Origin: Drosophila miranda
Lineage: Eukaryota > Arthropoda > Insecta > Diptera > Drosophilidae
Reading direction: 5' to 3'
NCBI RefSeq assembly: GCF_003369915.1
Contig: NC_046676.1
Span: forward strand, 11,204,001 to 11,268,000
Length of the DNA stretch: 64,000 nucleotides
Shown here: positions 44,457-59,134 of the stretch, piece by piece
Numbering within the stretch: position 1 is the stretch's first letter
Layout of the letters: each line of letters opens with the position of its first letter
Translations under genes and position numbers: made by a program
Notes under the pieces: generated by a model
Database searches by the model: none
Told to the model about the DNA's origin: nothing
What the model saw: only the letters and a program-made list of their open reading frames with translations

Positions 44457-45241
44457 CTAGCTGCTGGGCAGCGGAACATGCGGCAGTGGATTGCACTGTG
44501 CTGCAAACTCTTTGGCCTGGTTGCACGGTCGCTCGTTCTTCCACATTCTGGGGGGGCAGTTGAGGAAGGTCTCGGCATTGACGCAGCTGTAGACCATTCC
44601 GGCAAAGGGCGAGCAGCCGTGCGGCAGCACCTTGTAAGCCTCTATGTTGGCTGCCTTCATGTGGTTTTTAACTAAGAGAAATAGTATGGAATGAAGCGTT
44701 TCTCTATTAAGAGGAAAATACTCATACGCACTGTTGCCCAGGCAAGAGTCAAAGGAGCGCATGATGTAGGCCACCATATCCTGATCTCGTTGATGGACAT
44801 GCTGCTCCAGGTACTGCTTCACTCTGTCCACTCTGAGTTTACCATTGACAAGGGCTCCCGTCTCGCGGTAAATGCAATCGGGATAGCACTTCGAAAAGGA
44901 GCAAAGATGAGCAGAGGTTCATATACATACATATATTCTCTTAGATGCAGACTTACCAAATGGGTATAGCTGGGATATTTCGAGTTGGCGGACTTCAGTT
45001 GATTAACGTACTTGTGACACTTTTGAGGCACATCTCCCATGTCCAATTCCGGAGTGCGACAGCAAGTATTGATGTCCTGCAAAGGTTCGCCCCAATAATT
45101 TACCTCGTGACTTCTTATGGAGTGTATTCTACTCACAAAATTCTGGAAATTCGGCGGTGCTGTGCAATTGAAGGCGGTCTGTGCGTGGGCTTGGCACAGC
45201 ACAAAGATCAAAGTCCAAAAATAAATCACCAACTCGGGCAT
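44457..45241 (-). CDS. Plus-C odorant-binding protein 5
   Basis: Four minus-strand exons (45241–45137, 45076–44957, 44888–44732, 44671–44457) give 198 residues. A signal peptide (VIYFWTLIFVLCQAHAQ) precedes FNCTAPPNFQNF, INTCCRTPEL, KCHKYVNQL, CYPDCIYRETGAL, DSCLGN, HGCSPFAGMVYSCV, NCPPRMW, CNQAKEFAAQC. A TATA box (CTATATAAG, minus strand, about 45323–45315) lies ~75 bases upstream. Compared with OBP 1, 3 and 4 it has one extra intron near the middle of the last exon, with a GTGCGT donor. It closes the cluster. Confidence 0.9.
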
Positions 45242-48200
45242 ATTTACAGATTAACGATTAAACTCCACTTGGGCGCCAGAAAAAGTATGAAATTCGGTTA
45301 CCCTCCGACGTCCGCTTATATAGGCAAATAGTCTGCCCGATTGTTAATGAGTCCGTAATGAAATCGGGTCGTTTGGGATTTGTTTTTTGTTTGTTGGTTC
45401 AATGCGTCTGTTGAAGGCTGTAAACAAACATCAGTCCCCGGCATCGGCACCGGAACAAAAAAAAAGGTTGACTGACTGATGAACGGAACCCCGATTCCGG
45501 TTGATTGCGAGTGCATCAGCTCGTGCGTGACTACAATTGGGGAAATACCAGAAGAACAATCTCGAATAGAGTAGTACAGGAAGGGGATGAGTCAGCCAGT
45601 CAGAAGACGTCAAACAGGTAACCAGGTGAGAGAGAATAATGTCTTTAGCTGTTCTCATTAGTGCGGCGTGCGATTAATGAGCTTGTTGAAACACGAGCCC
45701 CTCGTGAAACGGAGGTGGTGAATGGCTGCTAAGTAATCGTTGAGTGCTCAAGCTCAAGTCCACCCTCGTGTGGAAGGAGCTTTTCCATTTTTCGTCTGTC
45801 GCCTGCTTATTGTGTCTTCTGTTCACTGATTTCCTCCGTATGCTCTTAACCACTAAGCTGAAGGCTTTGGGAGGCACGAAGCGATTGCCACAATGTTTCC
45901 TTGCACGCTTCTTCGATTGGAAGTAAGACACATCTCAAGTTCTTAAGACTGACTTATCGCAGAGGAGCACTTTGATTCATACTAGTTTTTCCATTTCCCA
46001 ACTGGCTTTAATTGAAAAATCTCGGTATTAGCTGCAGCAAAAGCGCGTTCTACTCTTTGTGGAAGTTTCTTGGTGTAGTAAATGGAAAAACTTTGACGCT
46101 TTTTCTCTTCTGGGAATAATCATTGAATGGAAAACGTACTCGGTAAAATCAAGGGGAAAAGAATTCGAGAAAAACTGGCACTCATCGACGAAAAAAAGGT
46201 TTGCCGAACATTTAAATGGAATAAAAAACCACTCCAAGTGCGTGTGATATTAAATTTGCATGCGACAGAATAAACGCTTTAATGCGAACAGGGATACAGA
46301 GACACAGGGACACACAAAATGGGAAAGACCCACAGAGACAGAGAAAGCATTTTTAAATTGGAATTTAAATGCCTTTGAGTGGCAGTTGACATTAGCATTT
46401 GTTTGAAAATCAAACAGTTGGGATAAGGATGTTGCCATCGCGCATACCACACCCACATGCGACTCCCTACTCTCCACCGCCCCCCATCCCCATGCTACGA
46501 GTGTGTGTGCCTGCGTGTCATACACATACCAGAGCCCGCAGCCGCCGTCTAAATGTTTATCATTGTAATATCAAACTTAAGAGTGGAGGAAAAAGCTTCC
46601 GTAAATATAACAAAAAAAATTCTGTCTGTTGTTTTCCCTACAATTTAATTTCAGGAAATTTCCCGGAACCATTTGCCTGAAGCATCCCCACACGACCCCA
46701 TATTGATATTTCAATAACTGTCAGGCCAGAGCTCCACTCCACTCGAGTTTAATTTGATTAGCCTAGCCCACATCCACATCCTCCTCCACACCTGGGGTGC
46801 CATAGAAGCTGTGGCAATTAAATCAACGTGGGACTTCAAAGGGATGGATCCCTGAAACCAATTCCAATACCCACATCCCTTCTACTCGGTCCACGGGCCC
46901 TAAGTAAACAGACTTAAGCCCCAGCCAGCGAAATGCTCAGCAAATATCGGGCCCAGCAAATATTTGCGTAAATCAAATATCCAGATTTTCAGGCATTATT
47001 GTAGAACTGCATTGACCAGAGAACACGGGGCATCCCCTATCATATCCCTTCAAACAATGGGTCCCACCTGTTGCCTGGCGTCAAAAGCTCTTGTGGAACG
47101 CAGCTTTGGAAAGCTCTCCCCATTGTGGGTCGCAAAGGCGTTTCGCGCGTTTTGGTAAGAACGTCAAAATGTTGTGGCTTGTTAAGATGCTTCCTGCGGC
47201 CATCGGCTTCAGTTATCAACGGGATGTGAGCGAGTGCGGTTCTTCTGGGAAATTCCAAAGTTGAAAAAGGATAGCAAAACATATTTTCAAAATCATATTG
47301 TTTGAAAAATACTCGAAACAAAACGAATCTTTTAAAGACTTTAAAGGCTTTATAAAGAAAGAATTTACCAAAGAAAAATATCATAAAGTCAATGGCCGCA
47401 TAAAGGGCTTATAGTTATTGTGCAAGTGCGAGTGTGAATATAACAAATAATCCTGGATAAAAATGCGAGTGTAAATGCCAAAACCATAAAGTTCTCTGCT
47501 CTGTGTGTGTGGGGTGTGTGTCTGTCCATCCATAACCAAGGCAACTAGACAAACAAACGCACAGACACAGGCACAGACTGGTGTAAGCGGAGACCCACAC
47601 ACCCGCGCGTACCCCTCGCACAAAAACTCATACGAAAGCAGCTCAAACATCATCATTTGGCAGCTCAGAAGGCGTTAAACACATTTAAGCCGGGTCAAGT
47701 AAGTGGCTGTCCTGGCCCAAGGGACAAAGGACTGTCGCTCTCACTCTGTGGTCAGTGGAAAAATCCCCGTTAAACTCGGCAATCTGCAAGTGTAAAATAT
47801 AAGAAAAAGGAAATCCCAAAGGATACAAAGGAACCCAACGCCCGTTCGGAGAAGAAGTAGGATTCGGGTCCAGGCAATGTAAGAGATATCCGTCTGTATC
47901 CCTGGATGTGTATGGAGGCTGGCTACTGATGGGTGTGCAGAAAGAATGGCAAACAATTTGCGGTTAATTAAAATGCCAACGCATACACACAGATACACAC
48001 CCACACCCAGGCGCATGGGGAACAATGCAATGGGCTACAGAATGTGCAGAATGCAGCGGTTTCAAGGGAAAATCCACAAATTCCAATAGGGCCATTGTAA
48101 GGCGTGTTTGCGGAATCGATTGGGCAAATCCACTCCAGGTGGTGGAACACGAAACACCCCAATCCATCTCTGATAACCAGGCAGGGCTTCGGGACTTGTT

Positions 48201-51200
48201 GCCCCTTTGCTTTATGGACTTCCGCCGTAAATCTTGTGAAAATCTCTCACATATTTCGACACACTTGTAATGCATTAAACCGAATTTTTATTGAGCCAAT
48301 AAATAACAGATTTGGCCCACAGGCTCTCCTGCCACTGTTTCTGGCTTGTTTGCCTTTTGTGGCAGATATTTATGGATTTAACTCGAGAAGCTAAAATCCC
48401 TCACGTAACTGCTCCTACTGTTGCTGTTGCAGTGCGACCTGCACGTGCCACACAATGAGCGGAAAGCCGTTAAAGGCCAGACAATAAAATGCCACACTTG
48501 TTGGCAATCGTTTGAGTGTCTGCCCCTTCCGCTGCTCCTTCCAGATGCGATACGAGCTTGTGCTGACTTAAGCAAAGAATGAAGGTCCGAGCGGAAACGG
48601 AAATCGAAAAGGACTTGCGTGCCTGCAAATTATGATACTCGATTGTCTAGACCGTCTCTTAGTACCTTTGGGGCATGTGGTGGACCATCGACCATCAAAT
48701 TTGATTGCCCCCGAAGGCTAAATAAAAGTGTTTGAAATGCAAAAATGTTCTCCTTCTGGGGGGGAACCCGAATTATTCAACATCAAAGTGTGCGATAACT
48801 TTCCGATCCGAAACAATGTTTTCTCGCTTAAATGAGCAATTTCATTAAAAACTTTCTCTAAGCCCCATATCGTTGGGGGCAGTCTGTTCTTCCTTTCTTC
48901 CTCTTGGCCATGCTGCGTATACGTTATTTCTCTGTGCTGCCTCGCACGACAAAGCTTATGAATTTAATATGTTCATTGTTGCTGTTTTCTGCTGTCTGGA
49001 TTCTGTTTATGCATATAAAATTTAATGAGCTACATTAATGAGCCCAGAAAGTAGCACTTCCCGGCGATGTCCTGGGCCAGAATGAAACATGTTGGCCAAT
49101 TACAAAAACGAGCCCCAAAGATCCTTCAATGGACCGAAAACCCGCAAACTCGATTTAATGTTGTATATGTAACGAGTGAGAGAATGTCGGGGAATGCTAA
49201 ATGGGGACCACACACGCACTCGCACTCGTACTCGGATTGCTATTATATTTTCAATTCTCTAAAGAAATCCCCCTCACGGCAAACATTTATAAGCCTTAAA
49301 GCAGCAGCCGGAAATTGCAGAAATTCTCACATGGCCCAAGAACCAACCCACAAGGAATCTCGGTCCTTTCTCCTTTTCGCATTTTGTGTCGCCTTTGGCA
49401 AATCCATTGTGTGCAATCGTACGAGATTAGATACAATCTTCTATAATAGCACGAACAGCAGGAGGAGGGCTTGTGGGAGGCACTTCCATTTCCCAGTGAT
49501 CTCTGGGGCTGCGCATTTGATTTGTCCATCTTCATCTACATCATATGTCGGTCGAGTCCCATTTCGTTTGCTTGTGTTTATTTCTGGTAATGTCCTCTTT
49601 TTTTGGTGGGGAGCCCTGCTGAATGTGCTCTTCCAGTTTCTGTCCGATGGGGTGGACATTCATAAAGTTGACTGCCCATAAATGAGATTTGCCTCCATTC
49701 ATGCTGTCAGAATGCATTTGCATTTAAACGGAAATAAAAAATATCCTTCTGCCTTATGTGTTCTTTTGGCCGCTGTTTTTTTGTACTGTTTGTCGGATTT
49801 AATTGAAATCAAATATGCAATTAGCAGTTCTGGCCATAATTTAGTCCTCCACTGACTTGGCAATTTTGCTGCGGCATTATTTATGAGGTAATTAGAGGCG
49901 GGCGATTCCCTTTTCTCTCTTCCGTTTCTTCTCTCCAGCGAATTTACAAAATTTTCAACTTAAAATTGAGTTTTACTTTGTGTTTTATGTATTGTGGCCC
50001 TAACTCATTTCTCATGTCTGCTGCTGGTCGGTGGCGGTCCTTGGCGCGAGGGTGTCTTAAAAGGCAACGCGGCGTATGTGTTATAATTTAGCGAGAAGCT
50101 AATGAATGCGTGGTGCTCGAGAGAACTTCGGAGCAGACTTTGTGCCAGGGTCCGTGCGGAGTGTTGGGTCGTAATAATCAACTTTTCTTTTGTTTTATGT
50201 GCATGCATTGCTCTAATTTACGAGCATGTCACCTAAACAACAAGAAAGGAACAACATTAGGCAAAGAACCGGCAGAAGATTGTCAAAGGACGACCAGCCA
50301 CAGTGGGAACCAGAAGTAGAGCCCCCACAGGGGTGTGAAGTTCGCCTGCGGACTTAATATTTCATGGCCAGGAATCGGTGTTGTTTCAATTAAAAAATTG
50401 GTTGGGTATTGCTTTTCCAAAGAAATTAAATTTACGGAGAACAATTTGTTGTTCTCTTGAAATCCATTTAATTGTGTCTCAAATATCCATACGTCCTGTT
50501 GGCCATTCGGAAAACTTTTCATTTCCGGAGAATTTGGTTAAACGCTGCGGGAAAACTTTTCGGACTAAACTTGCCTGGTTGCTTAGGGCCTTCTGCTTTG
50601 TTTCGTCACTCTCTGTACAGCATCAGATTATTTGGAAGGTTTTCCACTCATGGGTTGGGTGTGTTCCTATTGCCGCCCTGCTTTATGCCATACATTAATG
50701 TAACGATGCATCATTTATGCCATTTATTATCAGAGCTAAAATGTGAGATTTCCGCTTGCTGATGCTGACCTGAAGGCACCGCCCTGGCCCACCCAGTACC
50801 ACCCAAAGCCACACAACCAGGCCACACCCGCTGGCAGGCGCTGGCAGGAAGTTAGCGTTTCTAATTTCTAAGTAAAACCATGGGCCCTGACTGGTGAGCC
50901 CTTTGACTTGTGGGTGGTCTTTTTATGGCCACATGTCTGCTCTGCTGTGGCATCACGCACCAGAGAGCCTTTTCTTTTCCCCCTTCAATCTGCTGACGCT
51001 TCTGTCTGCCTTTTGATGGCGAATCTAATGAATTTTTATGGCACTCGGCCTGACCATTCCTGTTCGCCATGAATATGGCGAATCGGACACCTTTAAGTTC
51101 GCTCCCGAACTGATTTCATGCCCCTTTATGTGGAAACCAATTGCCGTGGGGCCACAGCACAGTGTGGGGGTGTGGCAGTATCAATGCAATTAACGTACAC

Positions 51201-51411
51201 TGTGGCAAAAGGCCGCAAGCTCTGGTCAAAAGGGGTCCGGGCAGTCCCTCAACAATTGCAAGAATTCAACTTCCTGAACGATTCAGGGAACATTGTCCCC
51301 GGACAATGTTATTCTGATACACATCTCGACTCGCCCCCCAGGTGGTTTCAGGGCAGCCACAGAATGGTGGTGCAGTGAGTGTGATTGTGAGTGCTGGAAC
51401 CCTGGAACACA
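45242..51411. other. Large intergenic or 5' regulatory region
   Basis: No gene is supported in about 6.2 kb. The DNA is of ordinary Drosophila non-coding type, with many TTTAATT and GCATTT words and no recognised transposon. A 204-codon frame at 49067–49681 was examined and rejected. Part may be promoter, 5' UTR exons or introns of the Dh44-type receptor gene. Confidence 0.5.
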
Positions 51412-53628
51412 ATGAGTGACCACAATTACATGGAGGCGGCAGTCGCCGCCAATGGCAGCAGCGCAATCGATCCGCTGTTAATGCTGTCCAATTTGGACGG
51501 AATCGGGGCGAGCGTGGAGCTGCAGTGCCTGGTGCAGGAGCACATGGATTCAACGACCTACGGCAATGCCAGCGACCATTGCCTCACCCAGTTCGACTCG
51601 ATCCTGTGCTGGCCCCGAACGGCGCGCGGCACTCTGGCCGTGCTCCAGTGCATGGACGAGCTGCAGGGGATACACTACGACAGCAGCAGTGAGTGGTTAT
51701 AGATTGAATGGAAAGGGTTGCCCCTCTATTAACGTTTGAACCCTCAGAGAACGCCACCCGCTTCTGCCATGCGAATGGAACGTGGGAGAAGTACACCAAC
51801 TACGATGCCTGTGCCCATCTACCAGCCTCCCACTCGGTGACGGAGTTCGAGGTCATTGTGGAGCTGCCAACCATCATTTACTACATCGGTTACGCCCTCA
51901 GCCTGGTCTCGCTCAGCCTCGCCCTGATTGTCTTTGCCTACTTCAAGTAAGTGGAGAGCCCCAGAAAATGTTCCTGTATTCTAAGTTCCCCGCAACTGCT
52001 CCTTCTCACATTACCTTCCCACCCCCCAGGGAGCTGCGTTGCCTGCGCAACACCATTCACGCCAATTTGTTCTTCACGTACATCATGTCGGCTTTGTTCT
52101 GGATACTGTTGCTATCGGTGCAGGTGGGTCGAGGAGTTGAGTTACCTGGTGTCCTTCCTTTGATAACTTGGCCCTTGTTAGATCTCCATTCGAAGCGGAC
52201 AGGCAAGCTGCATTGCCCTGGTCACGCTCTTCCACTTCTTCACGCTGACGAACTTCTTCTGGATGCTGGTGGAGGGCCTCTATCTGTACATGCTGGTGGT
52301 AAACACCTTCTCCGGCGACAACATACGCTTCAACATCTACGCCTCCATCGGATGGGGTAAGTAGGCGGACACCCCCTGCAAACAGCCAATTAATTTATTT
52401 ATTAATTAATCCTGATTTTCCGCTGCTGGCCAGGTGGTCCGGCCCTGTTTGTCATTACCTGGCTGGTGGCCAAGAGCCTGACTGTCAGCTACAACAGCTC
52501 CGAGAAGGTAAGTCTCTCCGGGCGTTCGTTCCAAACGTTCTCCTTTGAATATTTTCTGCCTCTCTGTGTTCCCGAAAGTATGACATCAATTGCCCCTGGA
52601 TGGAGGAGACGAATGTGGATTGGATATTCCAGGGACCCGTCTGTGCAGTGCTGCTCATCAATTTAACCTTCCTGCTGCGCATCATGTGGGTGAGTGCATC
52701 CGAAAGCGGCAAGTGCAGAGCAGCCGCCACTAATCGTATCTTCCAGGTGCTCATCACCAAGCTGCGCTCGGCCAATACCGTGGAGACGCGCCAGTATAGG
52801 AAGGCGGCCAAGGCGCTGCTGGTGCTCATCCCCCTCTTTGGTATCACCTACCTGGTGGTGCTGGCCGGGCCGTCGGAGGTCGGCCTCATGGGTCACATGT
52901 TCGCCGTTCTACGTGCTGTTCTGCTGAGTACACAGGTGGGTTCTCTCCGCTTTCAACTATCGTTCTCTCCCTGATTGTGTGCAACCATCGCCTCGCACCT
53001 GGCAGGGCTTCTCCGTATCGCTGTTCTACTGTTTCCTCAACTCGGAGGTGCGCAATGCCCTGCGACACCACATATCCACGTGGCGGGACACGCGTGACAT
53101 CCAGCAGAGCCAGAACCGACGGTGGGTATAGGGATATAGAGTCCAATAGCGCTGGAGCTTGACCACACTCATCCCTGGTCTTTCCTCTTCTGCACCCCTC
53201 GACAGGTACACCACGAAAAGTTTCTCCAAAGGCGGCAGCTCGCCGCGGGCTGAGAGCATGCGGTACGTGGACGGAGAAGATGATAATTGGATGTGCGGGA
53301 GAGTGGGATTAAATCTGCGTGTCATCTGATATCCATTGCAGGCCTCTGACCAGCTACTACGGACGCGGCAAGCGGGAGTCCTGTGTAAGCTCGGCCACCA
53401 CCACGACACTGGTGGGGCAGCATCCCCCCTGCCTCGCCCTGCACCGGGGCTCCAACAACGCCCTGCACACTGGAGGCGGCAATACCACATGCTCAGGCAG
53501 TACACTCAGTGTTATGCCCCGTGCAATCAGTCCTCTGATGAAGGTAGTAAATAGGACAAACCGTGCTCCCCCTTCTATTGCTAATCATTTCCCAGTTGCA
53601 GCAAGGGCTCGAGGAGAACTCCGTTTAG
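51412..53628 (+). CDS. Dh44-R1: Diuretic hormone 44 receptor-type class B GPCR
   Basis: Eleven exons (51412–51688, 51748–51946, 52030–52123, 52182–52356, 52434–52507, 52579–52689, 52747–52935, 53006–53121, 53206–53262, 53342–53543, 53596–53628) give 508 residues. The extracellular domain has the class B Cys pattern ([52 protein letters not shown]). Seven membrane segments follow, with class B marks [14 protein letters not shown] (TM2), [15 protein letters not shown] (TM3), WLVAK and [12 protein letters not shown] (TM6), and [16 protein letters not shown] at the end of TM7. Known role: a Gs-coupled receptor for CRF-like Dh44, in fluid balance and circadian rest. R1 rather than R2 is my best guess from memory. 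The C tail is long and Ser/Thr-rich. Confidence 0.88.
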
Positions 53629-56600
53629 AGAAAACTACCCAGAGAAGATTTTAGCAAGGCAAGTGCATCTTAAGAGACTGAACTTTCATTGAATTCCATT
53701 TCCGAACGGAGATCTGCGAGTGCGATGAGGTAGTACTAGATATTAGCGTGAATGGCGATGATGGAAGGAAGGAGACCAGGTACCAGGCCCAGCCACAGCC
53801 ACAGCCACAGCCCCCAAGCCACAGCAGAGCAGCAAAACCAAGTTAAATGTCGTCTAGGTGAACCACTTACCAACCAATCCCCCCACCTACACCTACACCT
53901 ACACCTGAACAACATATACAAACAATACATGAGGTACATACATAGTACTCGTTTAGCCAATACTATTTTGTGTGTACAATATATTCAAACTGTAGCTGTT
54001 GATGGAACAATTTTTTTCTGTACGGAGGATACATCCCCCAGCATCTGAATAAATGGTCTATTTACTTGAGTGTACTTCACAATGGATTTCTTTTTATATC
54101 TTCAAGGGGATTAGAGCTGAGCTATTGAATGTTTTTGAGTCGTTTGATGTGTGTCTACTGTCACACAATATGTATTCAACAATTTGTAACATCCAATTTT
54201 TTATCCAGCTTCAAAGATGAGCTAAAACTTAGCATGTTGCGCGTTGGAGCATCTGTTGTGGCAAGGAAGTTGAGCAAGTTTATGGAACACACACAAATGT
54301 TTCCGAGTTCTGAGCACAAACGAACAAGCGGAACCAAGAATGAAAAGTTTTTCAACAACTAAATTTACAGGCAACCAAAGAGTCTCAATTGAGTTCTGAT
54401 GGATGTTGGAACCTCCAGAATTTCTAGTAAATTACTCTTTAAAATATATACAGTTTTCTGTCACTTATCCAATCACTGCCCACTCAACCAGCAGCACAAT
54501 ATTCGAACCAATTATATCCATAATTAAAATAAATTTGGGGCTCGTAATTAGAAAACTGCCCATGGATTCGGCTAATTGTTCGCTAATTAGACCCAACCTT
54601 TTGGGCGGATGTGGGGGCGGTGAAGAGTGAGTGGCTTTAGTCCAGGCTACGAAAAAGGTCAAACTCTCTTCAAGAAACTTTTGCACAATCTGAGGGATTC
54701 CCCCGATAATATTTAGCCAAATATTTTGCTGCATATAATAAGTTGGACGTTGTCAAATTGCAGGAGAAGTGGGGGCCGAAGAGCTCCTAGAATGCTTATG
54801 AATGTTGCATGAGCTGGGCCCCGGGCAAGTGATGATAAAATGAACTGAAAAAGCTTTGTTCTTTGCATCCACGCTCGACATTTTGATACCTCTTAATGGC
54901 TTTATGGACAAGAGGTAAAACGTTACCTGATTTCTATGAAAATAAGATGATTATTTGATAGCAGTAGACAATTCTTTTATGGTTGCAATACAAGTACACC
55001 CTGGCTACACGGGACTACGAGGTACGAAAGCCATAAGGGCAACTGCAGAGCGTGAAGGACCAACCATGAAAAGCGAATGGAGAAACTAACACAAATAAGA
55101 ATACTCGTTCCACTCCAAATAAGGATACTGCTCCTCTTTGTCGTGCTGCATGCCAAAAGGAAAAAGAGGAAAAAACGAAATAAAAATAAAATATAAATAA
55201 ATATTTAATGTGCACGAAGAATGCGGAGCATGTTGGGGTTCTCGTGTTCGTTTCATATGCAGGGATTTCTTTCTTACTCTTAAACATTTCTTCTGTGCGG
55301 CTTTTGGACGTGAAATGTGAGCGGAAGTGGGAACTTTCCTTAATTGTGATTCCCTGAAAAATGAAACCCAGTTGAACAAAGAGTGGTACGAGACGGCAAA
55401 GGCACTAATGTGGTATAATCACAACAGTGTGTGGCAGGCAGGTCTCACTCCAGCCATGTCGCCATGCCACCCTTTCCATTCCTTTCATTGTTGAGCACTT
55501 TTCTCGCTTTCATCAGCATATGCGATGTGTGCAGTTGCCGCCTTGAAGTGCCTCTCAACTCCGCGAAGGCGACAGAGCGACAGCGACAAGGACAAGGACA
55601 CTTGCCACCTGCCTGAAGTAGATAAGAGGCAGAGGGAGAAGGTGATGGTGAAGGTGAAGGAGTGGCTGGTAAAACGTCAAACGAGGCGCCACAAAAACGC
55701 CAACCCAATTGTAGCATTTTAATTAACCAAATTGTGCGCGTAAAATGTAAAATGGCAACTTCAGCAACTGGCAACAGCCTTCCAAACGGAACTCAATTAA
55801 ACCTCTCTTAGGCCTTTGTACGGGAATCTCGTGCAAAGGTTTTTCCTGACTGCTTTAATTAACGCCTGGAAGCAGATTCATTAACAGCCCAAAGGTCAGA
55901 CGAGACCCAGGGAATATGCATAAATGAATGAATGCCACCTAGATACGAGTATGTCCGATTCTGTGCCTCTATGGGGTTTGTGGCTGCAGTTCACTGGAGC
56001 CCCGACTGTGATTTATGGCCCGCCTTTCACCGAATCTCCTTTAATTATGTGTAAATTCTCGCATATTATGAATAGAGGCAAAGCTTGCGCCTAGTTGGCG
56101 GCTGGAATTCCGCTTTAATCTTCGGCCACAGAATGGATTCCATCCGACGTGTTGCCTCACGCTCGACTGGCTGCAAGTGGCAAACAGAATTTGCCCGCAG
56201 GATGTGTGCTGTGGGTGCTGCCCCCTGCACCCTGCCCCCTGCCACCCGATCCGCTTAGCTGAGCCCCAGTCTCATCTCTGCTTTGGGGGCGAGGACTAAT
56301 TAAATATTTGTTGTGCCAGGCTCTGACAACGCTGTAATTGTTGAAGGAAACTTTGGACATGCTCTTGAGGGGGAAATGGAACTTAAAGCTGTCAGAGAAA
56401 GCAGCGGTTCCACTGGCAATGGCTGTGCTGGCACTGGCACTGGCACTGGCACTGGCACTGGCACTGGTACATTTCAATTTCAATGTTCTCTATGCTAATC
56501 GAATTCAAGCAAAGCAATAGCTGCCAGTTGAAACTGTTCCTTTTTCCTGTTGGTGCCATCATTGCAGAATCACGTATACGTATTCGTCTGAAGTGGTATA

Positions 56601-59134
56601 TTTCGCTTTCTTCCGTGGCCTAGTTACGGGCTATCAAATAGGAGAGGTTCCTGCTTTTACTAGAGAAAATCAATCAAATTTTGAGTGGCAAAGTGTTTGA
56701 CATCCCCGTTCGCTTAATTGATTGCCCCATCAGCAGCAGAAACATCACAACTCTGGATATCCATCAATGCCAGAGTGAAAATCACATTAAACGCTTCTTA
56801 ACTGTTTCATTGAGGAGAAGTTTACGCAGAGCAGAGTTTGATATGTTAATCGGGTCATAAGTTAATCAAATTATGCCCATTAAAAGCCGAAAACTGTTGT
56901 TACACCTTCATCTCACATTTGACTTTGCTGTGACTGTGACTGTGAAAAGTTGCTGGTTATTGATTAGTTTCAAACTTTATTTATCGCAAAATTATTCAAT
57001 CCTCTGAAATTTAACACCTTCGTCAGAAGAAACTTTTCCATTTTCTCTCTATCCTGTGGGTCTTGTGGCATTGGCAATTTATTTACATATTTCAAGATGC
57101 AGCATTGACATTTGCAACACAGTAGCGGCAATAATGCATACCACAGAATACATACATAACTCGCTGTTTCTGGGTTACCGATACTGTGGCTTACTTTTAA
57201 GGTTCGGTGCTGGGGTTCGGAGCGAAAGTTTCTCTGGCGGTTTTGTGCGGAATGTAAAGCAAATCAATGAACAGCCCACAAAACTCCGTGCAGAAAGTTG
57301 GTTCTGTGTTGTTTCGGGATCTCTAATTGGCTCATAAATAATACAGCAAGGCAAAAAGTCAGTCTTGGGTACAGATAGTACTTATACGAGCATAGAGTGT
57401 GTCTAAACATACTTGAATGGAATCCATTTAAAGAGCAAGCCGCAACCTTTTCCCTTTTGCTGTTTTTGTGGGGAGAATACATGCACATATATTTTTCGGA
57501 CGAATAGATGAAATGCTGAACGAGAGTTGGATGGTATAATTGGTTTTTGTGGGAAAGGGACCTGCACTTCTTGGCAACAACTTTTGGCCAGCTGCTGCGG
57601 TCTTTCCACTGTCCCTCTCCTTCATTACTTGTCAGTCCATCTCTTTCGTATTAGCAGCTGTAGACCGAAAAGGAACTCCATCTCCTTTTTTGGGAGGCCG
57701 AAAACCCAATTTATAAGCATCAAGGAATACAAAATGTGTTGACTGCTGCTGCTGTTGGCAATTTCCGCTTACCTTTTGCCTTTTTTGGCCACACCTTGTG
57801 GTGGACACAAAACTTTTTCTTTGCCAGAAATATCAACAAGTGTTGCCAAAGAAGTTTTCCACCCTACTGAATTCCTTTGGTGACATGACTTTTGACCCTG
57901 GCACATCTTCTGCGTGGCAGGACAAGCATCGCACCGAAATCCAAAAGTTTTCCTTCTTCCCTAATTGTGTTTGCCTAATTCAATGAGAGTCTCCTGCTTA
58001 ACTGAATGCCACTTCAGGCTCGCTCCCCTGCCAACTAATGCAATTTGAATTTTTCCGATAATGTTATTTGCACAAGTTTCGCTTTCAATTAACGTGTCCA
58101 ACATCAAAGCTACTGGGACAATCCTTTTTGGGCCTGAAACACAGCCCAGCATAGCACAGCACACGGCAGTAATTAATTGAGTTGACCTGCCTTCCCTCCT
58201 GCCTTGCTTCGGTGTTGATCGGCGATAAGAATAATGCAAAGGAGCACCGATATCATTGTTGTAGCCCCCCAACAGGGCGACCATTAGCGCAGGTGTGGCC
58301 TGTCACTGACAGACAGGACAGGAGCCTGAAGATGACAGAAAAGGACTCACTGAAATGGTTTTGGGATCTGCGAATCCGTTTCGTTCTTTCGTTTCGCTTC
58401 GCCACTTTTATGTCGGGCCTTAACTGTCAGAACTGTTATTGTCGCATTAGCCAGAATGTCGACGTTTTAATTGTAGGACATTTCGGCCAGACAACGGGGC
58501 GTATACAAATTGCGGCTTCTATGTATTTGCGGTCTGTCTGCCCTTGACAGAAGAATGTTACGGGTGAAGGTAAACCCATCAAAAAACACTTACAACACTG
58601 AACCAGCAAAGGGATACACATTCAAATTCGCAGCCAAGCAATTGAATACGGGACTGAGTGGATCTGGAACCTATGTGCAATCGAGCGGAGCAAAAGCAGC
58701 AACTGCAATTATGAGTACGAGTATTCACACATTCATTCACTGGAAATCCGATACCTTGACAGTTTTCGTATTGCAATAAAAAGCATTTTCCCTCACTCCC
58801 TGCCACCCCGCTCTGACCCGATTCAAAGGGAGTTCAATTGAAAAATCCCTTTTCAGAAATGTTTCACATTTCCAATTACAATGTCATGGACATTTTCGTG
58901 CTGTTTAATGCTCTATGGGTTGGCGCGGTGGTCTGGCATTTTCCTTGACCCGGCGTTAAGGCGCACTTCCCTTGAAGTGGTCCGTTTTGTAGGGTATTCC
59001 TTCGATGTAATTGGAATCTTGACATATGCACAGGGCCTACAGAATTGACTTGAATCGATTTGACTTTACCTCTGACTTTCACATCAACAATCATGTCTGA
59101 TAGACATTGGATTCCAAAGGATATTCATTCCAGT
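53629..59134. other. Receptor 3' UTR and large non-coding region
   Basis: The receptor 3' UTR carries short CAGCCA (about 53789–53812) and ACCTAC (about 53885–53908) repeats and a probable poly(A) signal AATAAA at about 54047. The remaining ~5 kb shows no supported gene. A TGGCAC hexamer repeat lies at 56425–56467. Confidence 0.5.
56425..56467 (+). repeat. (TGGCAC)n hexamer repeat
   Basis: About seven units of TGGCAC in tandem. On either strand it would code for dipeptide-like runs, but the surrounding frames have no coding support. Confidence 0.8.

Noticed and set aside
49067-49681. 204-codon open frame in the region before the Dh44-type receptor
   Set aside because: Composition is that of translated non-coding DNA, with no domain, no coherent hydrophobic pattern and ordinary intergenic words throughout.
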